Positions 1 through 9,676 of a stretch of DNA of 64,000 nt are shown piece after piece. The DNA comes from Dysidea avara (Eukaryota > Porifera > Demospongiae > Dictyoceratida > Dysideidae). The notes under the pieces were generated by a model that saw nothing but the letters and a program-made list of their open reading frames with translations, searched no databases and was not told where the DNA came from. The position numbers were made by a program, and so were the translations under genes. The DNA is taken from NCBI RefSeq assembly GCF_963678975.1, contig NC_089285.1:11704694-11768693 (forward strand), in the 5' to 3' direction. The stretch's first letter is position 1. Every line of letters starts with the position of its first letter.

Positions 1-380
1 GATTGCTAACTGAAGAGATTGGGCAAAACACCCAAAATGTGGTAGAGAAGCATCACGCATGGCCTTAGCCATATTACTGGAGTTGTCAGTGATCACTAAA
101 TGCACCCTCTGCAATGCTATTTCCCATTTTTCCAGCATGCTGAGTACCTGAGCAGCGATGTACTCTCCAGTGTGGGCTTCAGTAAGGCATTGGGCATTCA
201 AAACAGCAGAAACTCGCTTGAACTGGCTATCATCCAATGAGCTGTAAGGCTAAGCAATGCCGTATCATTCACACTTGAACTCCACGCATCCATCGTAAAG
301 CTCAAGTAACTTTCATCATCACAACTGCCTCACAACTTCCTCTTTCATTCCATAGTATATTTTTGGAATAATTGTTTCAG
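1..380 (-). pseudogene. hAT transposase fragment, middle part
   Basis: Reverse-strand translation gives stretches matching the catalytic core of the intact hAT transposase at 53963-55831: a SFTMDAWSSS segment around 265-310, a TGEYIAAQVLSMLEKW segment and an ITDNSSNMAKAMRDAS segment near 60-110, then FGCFAQSLQLAI at the window edge. These hold the first two acidic catalytic motifs of hAT transposases (TDAW and DN..NM). The reading frame is broken by at least two shifts and by stop codons near 310-330, so it is not functional. It continues beyond base 1. Its upstream half is at 4787-5285; the two halves meet when the intervening 4.4 kb is removed. Confidence 0.85.
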
Positions 381-389
381 TAAAATCAA

Positions 390-407
390 GACACACGATA
401 GTGTGTC
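390..407. other. Short hairpin near the left end of the insertion
   Basis: GACACAC, loop GATA, then GTGTGTC: a perfect 7-bp stem lying 9 bases from the hAT junction. A terminal hairpin of this kind is found at the 3' end of rolling-circle (Helitron) elements, but the expected CTRR end is absent, so the role is uncertain. Confidence 0.4.
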
Positions 408-1199
408 GTGCAGCCCAAGAAGCCGGCGCGCCACACCGTGAGTATATTAACAGGAAGAAAGAAAACGCAATTTTCACACCTATGTAGCTCTGTGATCCCT
501 TATCCGATTGGAACCAAATTTGCTAGAGACGTGCCGCCCAGTTAGGGGAGTCTACATACCAAATTTGAAGGAAATCCCTCCAGCCATTTCCGAGATACGA
601 GCGAACAAAATTTCGTTTTAATTTCTTCGTTCTTTTCTTCTTCTTCATTTCGCACACTTCGCAAAATTCGCCATAAAACACGAATGCGTGTTCGGATTGG
701 GCTGAAATTTGGCACACTTAAAGGGCTCATTAAGGCGGATCTCCATACCAACTTTGGTAGGAATCCGATGAACATTCATGGAGTTATTACCGATTATTTG
801 CGTAAAATAAGGTCGAAGGTCTGTCACGCCTACAGGGTAAACCCCTTGGAGGAATCAGTTGAAAATTGATATGTAGATGGAGCAACCATCGTAGGAGTGC
901 CTTTTTGTGGTTTGAAAGGAATCGGGATAAAGACCATGGAGATATGACACAAAACCCAACCTGTGTCAAAATTACGCGATCGATTTTTATGAATAAAAAA
1001 ACTATTAGTTTTCGTGTCTACCAGGCAAACCGCTTAGAGCAACGAGCTGAAAATCAGTATGTAGCTGGAATAATCATCATAGAAAGTTCTTGCAGTAGTA
1101 CAGAAGAATCGGATTACAAATCACTGAGTTATGATTCGAAAGGCAACTACGTGCGGCAAATGCGAGATCGAGATACTCTAATAGAACAGTCACCCTAAT
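408..1199. repeat. Dispersed repeat leading into the minisatellite
   Basis: Non-tandem sequence with several short open frames on both strands (523-775 minus, 684-1198 plus) of low-complexity K/E/R composition and no recognisable domain; these are treated as chance frames. It ends with an ACTCTAATAGAACAGTCA cassette (about 1171-1188) that recurs at 6893, 31449, 50765 and 57462. I recognise no gene here. Its position between the insertion junction and the tandem array suggests it is part of the same mobile unit. Confidence 0.4.
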
Positions 1200-4100
1200 A
1201 AAGCATTCAGCTGCATGTATAATTTACACAGTTATATTACATTGCAAGTTATTCTGTAGGGAATTCAGCTACAAACAAGTCATCCTGTAGTCAGATCAGC
1301 TAGAAGAAGGTACCTAATAGAGAGTTCAGCTACAAAGAAGCCATCATGTAGAGAGTTCAGCTCAAATAAATCACCCTGTAGAGAATTCAGCTACAAACAA
1401 ATTGCCCTGTACAGAGATCAGCTAGAAACAAGTCACCCTGTAGAGAGTTCAGCTAGAAGAAGTTACATTGTAGAGAGTTCAGCTATAAAGAAACTACCAT
1501 GTAGAGAGTTCAGCTGCAAACAAATTGTCCTGTAGAGACAAACAAATCACCCTGTAGAAAGATCAGCTAGAAGAAGTTACCTTGTAGAGAGTTCAGCTAC
1601 AAAAAAAATCACCCTGTAGAAAGATCAGCTAGAAGAAGTTACCTTGTAGAGAGTTCAGCTACAAAAAAAATCACCCTGTAGAGAGTTCAGCTAGAAACAA
1701 GTCACCATGTAGAGAGATCAGCTAGAAACAAGTCACCCGTAGAGAGTTCAGCTAGAAGAAGTTACATTGTAGAGAGTTCAGCTACAAAGAAACTACCATG
1801 TAGAGAGTTCAGCTGCAAACAAATTCCCTGTAGAGACAAACAAATCACCGTGTAGAAAGATCAGCTAGAAGAAGTTACCTTGTAGAGAGTTCAGCTACAA
1901 ACAAATCACCCTGTAGAGAGTTCAGCTAGAAACAAGTCACCCTGTAGAGAGATCAGCTAGAAACAAGTCACCCGTAGAGAGTTCAGCTAGAAGAAGTTAC
2001 ATTGTAGAGAGTTCAGCTACAAAGAAACTACCATGTACAGAGTTCAGCAGCAAACAAATCGCCCTGTAGAGAATTCAGCTACAAACAAATCACCCTGTAG
2101 AAAGATCAGCTAGAAGAAGTTACCTTGTAGAGAGTTCAGCTACAAACAAATCACCCTGTAGAGAGTTCAGCTAGAAACAAGTCACCCTGTAGAGAGATCA
2201 GCTAGAAGAAGTTACATTGTAGAGAGTTCAGCTACAAACAAATCACCCTGTAGAAAGATCATCTAGAAGAAATTACCTTGTAGAGAGTTCAGCTACAAAA
2301 AAAATCACCCTGTAGAGAGTTCAGCTAGAAACAAGTCACCCTGTAGAGAGTTCAGCTAGAAGAAGTTACATTGTAGAGAGTTCAGCTACAAATTAAAGAA
2401 ACTACCATGTAGAGAGTTCAGCTGCAAACAAATTGCCCTGTAGAGACAAACAAATCACCCTGTAGAAAGATCAGCTAGAAGAAGTTACCTTGTAGAGAGT
2501 TCAGCTACAAAAAAAATCACCCTGTAGAGAGTTCAGCTAGAAACAAGTCACCATGTAGAGAGATCAGCTAGAAACAAGTCACCCGTAGAGAGTTCAGCTA
2601 GAAGAAGTTACATTGTAGAGAGTTCAGCTACAAAGAAACTACCATGTAGAGAGTTCAGCAGCAAACAAATCGCCCTGTAGAGAATTCAGCTACAAACAAA
2701 TCACCCTGTAGAGAGTTCAGCTAGAAACAAGTCACCCTGTAGAGAGATCAGCTAGAAACAAGTCACCTTGTAGAGAGTTCATCTAGAAGAAGTCACATTG
2801 TAGAGAGTTCAGCTACAAAGAAACTACCATGTAGAGAGTTCAGCTGCAAACAAATCACCCTGTAGAAAGTTCAGCTATGAACAGATCACCCTGTAGAGAG
2901 ATCAGCTAGAAACAAGTCACCCTGTAGAGAGTTCAGCTAGAAGAAATTACCTTGTAGAGAGTTCAGCTACAAAGAAACTACCATGTAGAGAGTTCAGCTG
3001 CAAACAAATTCCCTGTAGAGACAAACAAATCACCCTGTTGAAAGATCAGCTAGAAGAAGTTACCTTGTAGAGAGTTCAGCTACAAACAAATCACCCTGTA
3101 GAGAGTTCAGCTAGAAACAAGTCACTCTGTAGAGAGATCAGCTAGAAACAAGTCACCCGTAGAGAGTTCAGCTAGAAGAAGTTACATTGTAGAGAGTTCA
3201 GCTACAAAGAAACTACCATGTAGAGAGTTCAGCAGCAAACAAATCGCCCTGTAGAGAATTCAGCTACAAACAAATCACCCTGTAGAAAGATCAGCTAGAA
3301 GAAGTTACCTTGTAGAGAGTTCAGTTACAAACAAATCACCCTGTAGAGAGTTCAGCTAGAAACAAGTCACCCTGTAGAGAGATCAGCTAGAAACAAGTCA
3401 CCCAGTAGAGAGTTCAGCTAGAAGAAGTTACCTTGTAGAGAGTTCAGCTACAAACAAATCACCCTGTAGAAAGATCAGCTAGAAGAAGTTACCTTGTAGA
3501 GAGTTCAGCTACAAACAAGTCATCCTGTAGAGAATTCAGCTAGAAGAAGTTACATTGTAGAGAATTCAGCTACAAAGAAACTACCATGTAGAGAGTTCAG
3601 CAGCAAACAAATTGCCCTGTAAAGAATTCAGCTACAGACAAATCACCTTGTATAAAGATCAGCTAGAAGAAGTTACCTTGTAGAGAGTTCAGCTACAAAC
3701 AAATCACCCTGTAGAGAGTTCAGCTAGAAACAAGTCACCCTGTAGAGAGTTCAGCTAGAAGAAGTTACATTGTAGAGAGTTCAGCTACAAAGAAACTACC
3801 ATGTAGAAAGTTCAGCTGCAAACAAATTTCCCTGTAGAGACAAACAAATCATCCTGTAGAAAGATCAGCTAGAAGAAGTTACCATGTAGAGAGTTCAGCT
3901 ACAAACAAATCACCCTGTAGAGAGTTCAGCTAGAAACAAGTCACCCTGTAGAGAGTTCAGCTAGAAGAAGTCACATTGTAGAGAGTTTAGCTACAAAGAA
4001 ACTACCATGTAGAGAGTTCAGCTGCAAACAAATTGCCCTGTAGAGAATTCAGCTACAAACAAATCACCCTGTAGAAAGATCAGCTAGAAGAAGTTACCTT

Positions 4101-4350
4101 GTAGAGAGTTCAGCTAGAAACAAATCACCCTGTAGAGAGTTCAGCTAGAAACAAGCCACCCGTAGAGAGTTCAGCTAGAAGAAGTTACATTGTAGAGAGT
4201 TCAGCAGTTTAGCTGCAAACAAATTGCCCTGTAGAGAATTCAGCTACAAACAAATCACCCTGTAGAGAGTTCAGCTACAAACAAGTCATCCGGTAGAGAG
4301 ATCAGCTAGAAGGATCACCTTGCAGAGAGGTCAGCTACAAAGAAATCACC
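1200..4350. repeat. Minisatellite array, about 31-base unit with variant types
   Basis: About 100 head-to-tail copies of a unit close to GTAGAGAGTTCAGCTAGAAA plus CAAGTCACCCT. The invariant core is GTAGAGAGTTCAGCT, followed by a variable 12-16 base tail. Recurrent tail types include AGAAGAAGTTACATT, ACAAAGAAACTACCAT, GCAAACAAATTGCCCT and AGAAACAAGTCACCCT, plus a short variant lacking the core. The tail types follow each other in a preferred order, giving irregular higher-order blocks of roughly 190-385 bases. Copies at the left edge (1200-1320) and right edge (4290-4350) are most diverged, as expected if unequal exchange homogenises the middle. The TAG of the unit puts frequent stops in the array, so coding is excluded. 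Confidence 0.95.
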
Positions 4351-4402
4351 CTGCTTCATCTTTTCTTCTTCCTGTAGTAAAGAAAAAATGACAGGTTAAA
4401 AA

Positions 4403-4425
4403 GCCCTAAAGCCGGCCATAGACCG
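4403..4425. other. GC-rich hairpin
   Basis: AAAGCCGG, a seven-base loop, then CCGGCTTT, in an AT-rich context just before the large inverted repeat. It could be a terminator or end hairpin of a small element; nothing decides between these. Confidence 0.35.
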
Positions 4426-4458
4426 GCTTTGGGGTATACAAATACAAGAAGAAGTGAA

Positions 4459-4786
4459 ATCTAATCCAAAACAGCCAAGCTGTAAAAAAAGAGTGCGGCC
4501 CTGAGAAAGGCTATGGTGAAAAAAGATGTGAAATCCAAGGTGGCGGCCAAGAAATGGCTGTGATGGTAGGTTAATGGTAAAAATTTTAATAACAACAATT
4601 CAGGTGAATTTGGTGCCGCTTGGTCTTGGCACAAAATTCACTTGAATTGTCGTTATTAAAATTTTTACCATTAACCTACCATCACAGCCATTTCTTGGCC
4701 GTCACCTTGGATTTCACATCTTTTTTCACCATAGCCTTTCTCAGGGCCGCACTCTTTTTTTACAGCTTGGCTGTTTTGGATTAGAT
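4459..4786. repeat. Near-perfect inverted repeat, 159-base arms, 10-base spacer
   Basis: The arm at 4459-4617 is the reverse complement of 4628-4786 with about four mismatches (roughly 97% identity); the spacer is 4618-4627. The axis is exact: paired positions sum to 9245 at both ends. The right arm extends an open frame off the hAT coding region (its last 35 or so codons are palindrome, not transposase). Transcription through it would give a long hairpin RNA. High arm identity implies recent formation or ongoing gene conversion. Confidence 0.93.
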
Positions 4787-5285
4787 ATTTCCTACTGGGG
4801 CACTGGTAGCGTGGTTCTAGCAACTTCAAGACTTGCCTGAATCCCACATCTTCTACCATTGAAATTGGCTGGCAGTCAATCGCTACCATCTCACCTATTT
4901 TTCGGTGTACTCGTTGTGCCCTCTGGTCGTTGATATCCCAGCCCTTACTTCGGTCTTGCACTTTGCTTAAAGAAAGTAGTTGTAGTTCCCGTTTTCTTGT
5001 TTCCATTGGCTGCTTTGGCTCCTTTTCCGTTTTCCTTTCCAGGTATTTTGAGGGGATTTCCGGGTGTCTTTTTACTAAATGGTTTACAAGGTTAGTAGTA
5101 GTATAAGACTTCGTCGTAGAGCCACCTCTGGGAACTTTCGCTTCACACTCATCACAAATAGCAAACTTGCTGTCCTCATCAACAGTAAAGAATTCCCAAA
5201 TAACTGATGTTTTTCTTCCCAAATCACGGCTAGGGTTTACTGCATTGCTAGGGTTACTTGCGCTCAACCTCGTGCTTACCGCCAT
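4787..5285 (-). pseudogene. hAT transposase N-terminal part (BED zinc finger)
   Basis: The reverse-strand frame starts with Met at 5285 and encodes a BED-type zinc finger (IWEFFTVDEDSKFAICDECE, then NHLVKRH) in the first 75 or so residues, then a segment RAQRVHRKIGEMVAIDCQP and EDVGF..VLKLLEPRY that matches the region before the catalytic core of the intact hAT at 53963. The open frame runs on to 4671, but the residues after SRKYL come from the inserted inverted repeat. The remainder of the protein is at 1-380, so this is a transposase interrupted by an insertion. Confidence 0.85.
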
Positions 5286-5299
5286 TTTCGAGTATTAAC

Positions 5300-5456
5300 A
5301 ATAGACAATTAATCGGTTGCGGCACTTGCATAAATCACGTGTAATTATATCGTATCGGCTAGTGTTGTGTCTTGATCCAATACCGATACCAATAGGTATA
5401 ATTTAAGCCGATATATGGTTTAACCGATAGCCGATCCGATTATCGGTGCAACACTA
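5300..5456 (-). mobile_element. hAT terminal region with TIR
   Basis: Upstream of the reverse-strand transposase start lie several CCGAT/ATCGG motifs and a terminus reading, on the minus strand, TAGTGTTGCACCGATAATCG. This resembles the ends of the related elements at 21178, 32101 and 53832 (TAGAGCTGTACCGATA and TAAGGTTGTACCGATAA). It therefore marks the right end of the interrupted hAT; the other end lies left of the window. Confidence 0.7.
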
Positions 5457-6053
5457 CTGCCTTCAGCAATCAGGAGTTCACACTTCACATGAAATATTGA
5501 TGGAACTCCAGTTCTGGTATTGTCAACTGTAGCCACAATGCTAGTCCCTAGATAAAGATCATATATAGGTAAACAAATACCCACTGTAGTTACAGCCATA
5601 TGTATGCCAAATATACTTATTCATGTTTATGCCATAAAATAAACGTACGGGTAGCACGGAGTGTTCCTTTGAAAACCGGCGGTACGCAATCCCGGGTAAG
5701 TAGAATATCTATGCTTATACATATCCACCAAGTGTACAGCCTCCAGGTTATAGTGTGAAATGGGAAAAAAATAGAACTATAGACATCTTTCAGTTTCATC
5801 AACCACTTTGTGAATCACATGCACGCAGGATCTGTTGTCATTACCTTTTCAGTAAGGTGAAGCTTTGTTATGTGGTGTGTGGAAATAAATGACTGGATTT
5901 CTGAAAACAAAATAGCAGCCCTTATGGGTTATTGTAAAAAGCGACAGTTTTGTGGCCTTATAAGTTAGGCACAGCCTGCCACTAATTACAAGATCTTGTG
6001 ATCACTTTGTCATCAGTCGCTTCCATGATTGCTTGCTTTTTCTTCTGTTCTAC
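5457..6053. other. Stretch without recognised genes
   Basis: Unique-looking AT-rich sequence. Short open frames such as 5617-5802 (minus) show no domain and no biased composition. Nothing else seen. Confidence 0.5.
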
Positions 6054-6369
6054 ATGGATGATTCAGTGCAGCGAGCATATAAAGGGAACGGGAGGTATGT
6101 AGCTAAAGGTTTGTGCAGGTGTATTACATCTCTGAACATGTTTGTTGTATGTAGGGTAGGCATTAATCTGGCAAGCTAGTTATTCTGTACATGTTGTCAT
6201 TCATCTCCATATGTACAGATTGCTGAGTGAGGACAATGCCAGGAAATTGGATGGACCAGGCAAGGTAGCTTCACGGCGTAGAAGAGAGAGGTTGGAAATT
6301 GACAGCGATAAACTGATGTTGCAGTTTCCAAAGCCTTGTTATAAGAAAAAGAAAAAAGGACCCGCATGA
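6054..6369 (+). CDS. Candidate two-exon gene for a small basic protein
   Basis: A Met codon at 6054 opens a frame to 6094, where a donor (GAG|GTATGT) begins. An acceptor (TGTACAG) ends at 6218, and the frame continues in the matching phase through 6219-6369 to TGA. The predicted product has 63 residues: a short acidic/polar start, a central RRRRERLEIDSDKL stretch, then a lysine-rich end (YKKKKKGPA). I do not recognise the family. Support is the consistent splice phase and non-random composition. An upstream exon cannot be excluded, and the Met chosen is simply the first in frame. It could also be a chance frame or the tail of a larger gene. Confidence 0.4.
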
Positions 6370-6629
6370 TACACAGGCCAAAGATGAGGAAGAGTGTTAA
6401 TAACAACTAGTTGCCTTGCACTTATCTAGCTAGACAAAACAATTTTGTTGAGTCAGGTGCATGCTCACAGTCAGCTTGCTGTGGCCACACCTGGTTTACT
6501 GAAATTGTTTTTCTTGTGCGTGTGTAAGTCTGTATTAAACATCTACACAGATAAACATTGCTCTGAGGTGGTTTCTTCTCAACAGTCCTAAATGTGGGTG
6601 TAGAATGTTAGTCCAGGAAATATTTAAAT

Positions 6630-6960
6630 TAGGGCTGCACCGATTCTAGTATCGGTATCGGGCCAATACTGCTGTTTTCACGAAGTATCGGAATCGGCCA
6701 TTATATTGTTGCAGATACCGATTCTTATCATGTACGAGAATAAATAACGTTCACTTGTATTTACTTATTTTACTAGCACAGTGGACGCCTAAAAGCATCA
6801 AGTATAACACTAATAGCTAACTACCAGCGAAATTACTGATCTATGCTGAAACCTACGTGTGAAAACGCTTTACTGAGAAAAAGATCGATATACTCTAATA
6901 GAACAGTCAATAACTCTAATAGAGCAATCAGGTAAAATTGACTGTTTCAGTATTAGAATA
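6630..6960. repeat. hAT-end-like fragment plus CTCTAATAGAG cassette
   Basis: 6630-6740 contains an AGGGCTGCACCGATTC end and inverted ATCGG/CCGAT motifs typical of the hAT termini elsewhere in this window. At about 6893-6935 the motif ACTCTAATAGA(A/G)CA(G/A)TCA occurs twice about 22 bases apart. No coding capacity. This is probably a non-autonomous or decayed hAT derivative. Confidence 0.5.
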
Positions 6961-7287
6961 TTTTGTGTTTTTTTTTGTAAGTACCATTATGACATCTACA
7001 CTTCTCCAGAAGAATACTGGAATTTCCACTGGTTTGCATTTCAGTTACTTCCTTCTTTGTGAATCTTGATTGGCTACTTCATTATAAATGCAGGCTTTAG
7101 CCTTCTCACAGGTCCCTAGTGGGATAGCATTCACAGACAGATAAACATGAACCATACTGAAAACATGTACAAGAATACCATGAAAGACAGGAAGTCACTA
7201 ACTGACCAGGTCTCTAGCTATAATTAGAAACCCTACCTAGGTCTCATTAACAGTCAACATTAAAGAGAATTATTTCTATTACAACTT

Positions 7288-7596
7288 GTGTGTAAAAGGG
7301 TATTTTTCATAATCGGCAGTGATGGGACCATAGTTGGCATAGGTGAGTCCACAACCAGCAGTGATGAGTCCACAGCCAGCAGTAATGAGTCAACAATCAG
7401 CAGTGATGAGTCAACAATAAGTAATGATGAGTCAACAATAAGTAGTGATGATGAATTAGCAACCAGTGATTTCCAGCTAATAAAGTACTTAGGAGACTCT
7501 GGAAACTTTTTCTGGTATCATGAGGCCAAATCATTGTACATACACTTTAGTATGCTGCCATTACACCTGCAAGTCATCACCAGACTACATAGTTAG
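7288..7596 (+). CDS. Open frame with seven-residue Ser/Asp/Glu/Thr repeats
   Basis: A 102-codon frame whose N-terminal half consists of about five copies of a 21-base unit encoding S-S-D-E-S-T-x (7345-7450). The second half, from DELATSDFQLIKYLGDSGNF onward, is non-repetitive and has ordinary protein composition. No family recognised. The repeat could simply be a minisatellite that happens to be open; no convincing splice sites or promoter were found, so it may not be a gene. Confidence 0.25.
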   Translation: MCKRVFFIIGSDGTIVGIGESTTSSDESTASSNESTISSDESTISNDESTISSDDELATSDFQLIKYLGDSGNFFWYHEAKSLYIHFSMLPLHLQVITRLHS

Positions 7597-8048
7597 CTAG
7601 CTAATTGTGTTCTTGGCAGAGTGGCTACAAGGTGAAGAGTGTATGTTATAGCTAGCTATTGCGTGAATTGTATGTTATAGCTATTGTGTAAATTGGCTTA
7701 CTTGAAGAATTTACCTGGTCTGGTCTGGGTTTTCTAAACCCCCATGTAGGACAAGGACCCTCCCTCCTTACTATTGTGCTGTTTTTCATCTGTTTCCTGA
7801 GCTCTTGCTCCTTTGGTGTCAAATCAGGAAACACAAATTAACAGTTCACTTTACATTTTGTGTCCCAATCTACATTCTGGGACTTTAGACAGGTTCTACT
7901 TTCAGTAACAATGTTTCCTCTACAACTAAAGAGATGTTCTGATAACATGCTGGTAGCACAGAAATTTTTGGCTATCTTGGCCAGCAGTGGATAGCAAATA
8001 CTAATCTACCATGAAAGAGGCTCTTCTTCTATGCTGTGCTGGGATTGG

Positions 8049-8782
8049 CAGTGTTGGCAGTTACATATTACTTGCAACCGAACTATTTAGTTACAATTAC
8101 ATATTACCCATAAAATAAAGTACCTATGATAATAGGATATGTGACCGGATTTGCAAAAGGGTACCTTTTTCACACACAAAATTTGACCCATTTTTTGAAT
8201 GTTAAAGCTTCATAACTTTTTGATCATGGCATATAATTGCTTGAAATTATCAATGAATGTAGCTACAGTATCTGGCTACATTGTGATACTAAGAGAAAGT
8301 TAATCAGCATAAGGAGTCAAGTGTTACACCACTTTGTTTGCTGGTATGTCAAGTGTGTGGAAAAGGTACCTTTTTGCAAATCCGGTCACATATATTATAT
8401 TACTTTGTGTCCACTGCCTTAAGCTGTCACGTGTGAAACTACCACCTAATCACGTGACATGATTGCGTTGTTGGGCAATGTGCAAATCTTGGTTATAAGT
8501 AAGAAGCTGGTGAATAAGCTTCATTCAGTAGGCTTCGTTACCTCGTAGTGGCTAGGCGATACTCAGTGGATTACTAACGAGATTAATAACTTTTTGTTAC
8601 TTGTAGTAATAATATTACGAAACATTAGACTCGTAACAGTAACTATATTACTTAGGTAACGCGTTACATTTGTAAGTAAAGCAACTTGACTTATATTACC
8701 TGTTTTTATATTGTATTTTATTATATTACTTAGTTACCACAAACGTAATAATTATTACATAAGGTTTTACCCCCAACAGTGT
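8049..8782. mobile_element. hAT-type MITE (CAGTGTTGG ends), itself interrupted
   Basis: Same family as 20247-20743: shared blocks include the terminal CAGTGTTGG, TTACATATTAC, CCCATAAAATAAAGTA, a central GTGAAACTACCACCT segment and the terminal CCCAACA. Flanks CTGGGATTGG and CTGGGGATGG look like a degraded target duplication. The copy is interrupted by a 251-base MITE (8140-8390). Non-coding. Confidence 0.75.
8140..8390. mobile_element. 251-base MITE with TGTGACCGGATTTG inverted ends
   Basis: The left end TGTGACCGGATTTGCAAAAG and right end (reverse complement TGTGACCGGATTTGCAAAAA) form inverted repeats of about 30 bases, continuing through a GGTACC core. It interrupts the copy at 8049-8782, where the sister copy at 20247-20743 reads through. 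Its first 14 bases match, with one change, the ends of the 5 kb element at 57778-62783, which may supply transposase. A TA on each side is compatible with a short target duplication. Confidence 0.8.
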
Positions 8783-8814
8783 ACTGGGGATGGGTAAGAT
8801 ACTTTTGTTTAATG

Positions 8815-9127
8815 CTTTGCTGGAGAGTTAACTAGACCTCAAACATTTACCAAGCATTTTATTCAATCCTTTGGAAGTGTTAGTACATTAGGGAAAGTAT
8901 CAGATGATGCACTTGCAGTTGACTGGGGTGAGGTCATTTCACCAGCCAAATGCTTTAGTGCTTATCAACGTCATCATCATGTGTTTTTCTATCTCCTAAA
9001 TAATGAAGGATTAAAAAACTACTACTCTGAAGAGTACAATATCAACTGCACCAACTACATAAGGAAATTACAAAAATGCAGATGTGCTCTAACAACAACA
9101 AAAAAGAAACTGCTCAAAGAATTGTAA
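8815..9127 (+). CDS. Unidentified coding fragment, about 104 codons, no start
   Basis: An uninterrupted plus-strand frame ends at TAA 9125-9127 with clearly protein-like composition (GELTRPQTFTKHFIQSFG, then VDWGEVISPAKCF, RHHHVFFYLLNNEG and a Lys-rich end). No ATG opens it, so it is either an exon or the 3' part of a truncated gene. No homology recognised. It sits between a MITE and the truncated end of a BEL element, so it may be part of an older element or of a host gene. Confidence 0.35.
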
Positions 9128-9179
9128 AGAACTATGACTTGCTTTGATACTTTCTAAATGATCGTTAGTCACTATTCAA

Positions 9180-9676
9180 AGGTTTCCACCAGTTCGCGTT
9201 GTCCCTCTCGATGGTACGTCTGCAGGATTCTCTTTACCAGGGCAATGATGCCAACATTCGATTGGTACTAGCTTCCGTATCTCATTGACCCGGTTTTGGA
9301 TGAATGGTTTCCAGTCCTTCTCGAGTCATCTGATCCAGCACAACGCCACCTTCGAGTCTGTAAAACAAAACAGAGTGTTAAATTCCATCTCTTGTTCAAG
9401 TGCAGAGGACACACTACTTATCAACTTAGCAAGGAGAAGTGCTGACAGCAACTCCAGTCTAGGGATTGTTTGTACCTTAACTGGGGAGACTGTTGTCTTA
9501 GCGGTCACAAATTCAACTGAATTTTTCACTCCAGTTTCAACCCTTATGTACACTACTGCAGCGTACGCTCGTGACGATGCATCGCAGAATCCGATGAGAC
9601 TGTACTGTTGAGAAGCTTGCCTAGAACTCCAACAATAACATCGGGGTATGGACAATGTGACATGTGACACTGTCAA
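9180..9676 (-). pseudogene. BEL RNase H and following segment, truncated
   Basis: The reverse frame from 9676 reads IGFCDASSRAYAAVVYI (first RNase H Asp), TIPRLELLSALL (the Glu) and FTDSKVALCWIR (second Asp). A stop follows at about 9323, and in-frame homology continues to about 9180 with [14 protein letters not shown] and [10 protein letters not shown], which precede integrase in intact BEL elements. Beyond 9180 the similarity ends abruptly. Confidence 0.88.

Larger units (their letters stand above)
381..4786. mobile_element. 4.4 kb composite insertion splitting the hAT gene
   Basis: Reverse-strand hAT coding runs to the SRKYL codons near 4787-4800 and resumes near 380 with TETIIPKIYY, aligning without a gap to the intact copy at 53963-55831. 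Everything between is therefore inserted. From left to right it holds a 7-bp-stem hairpin (390-407), about 770 bases of dispersed repeat, a 3.1 kb minisatellite, a second short hairpin (4403-4425) and a 159-base inverted repeat whose outer end coincides with the right junction. No TIR or long target duplication was found. A hairpin at one end with an internal tandem array recalls Helitron-like non-autonomous elements, but canonical TC/CTRR ends were not found. Confidence 0.6.

Noticed and set aside
523-1198. Several 60-110 codon frames on both strands
   Set aside because: They overlap one another inside a dispersed repeat, have low-complexity composition and no domain.
1200-4350. CRISPR-like array
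   Set aside because: Repeats are directly adjacent with variable tails rather than constant repeats with unique spacers, and the genome is eukaryotic with no cas-like genes.
4671-4786. C-terminal extension of the hAT frame
   Set aside because: These codons are the right arm of the inverted repeat and do not align with hAT transposases.
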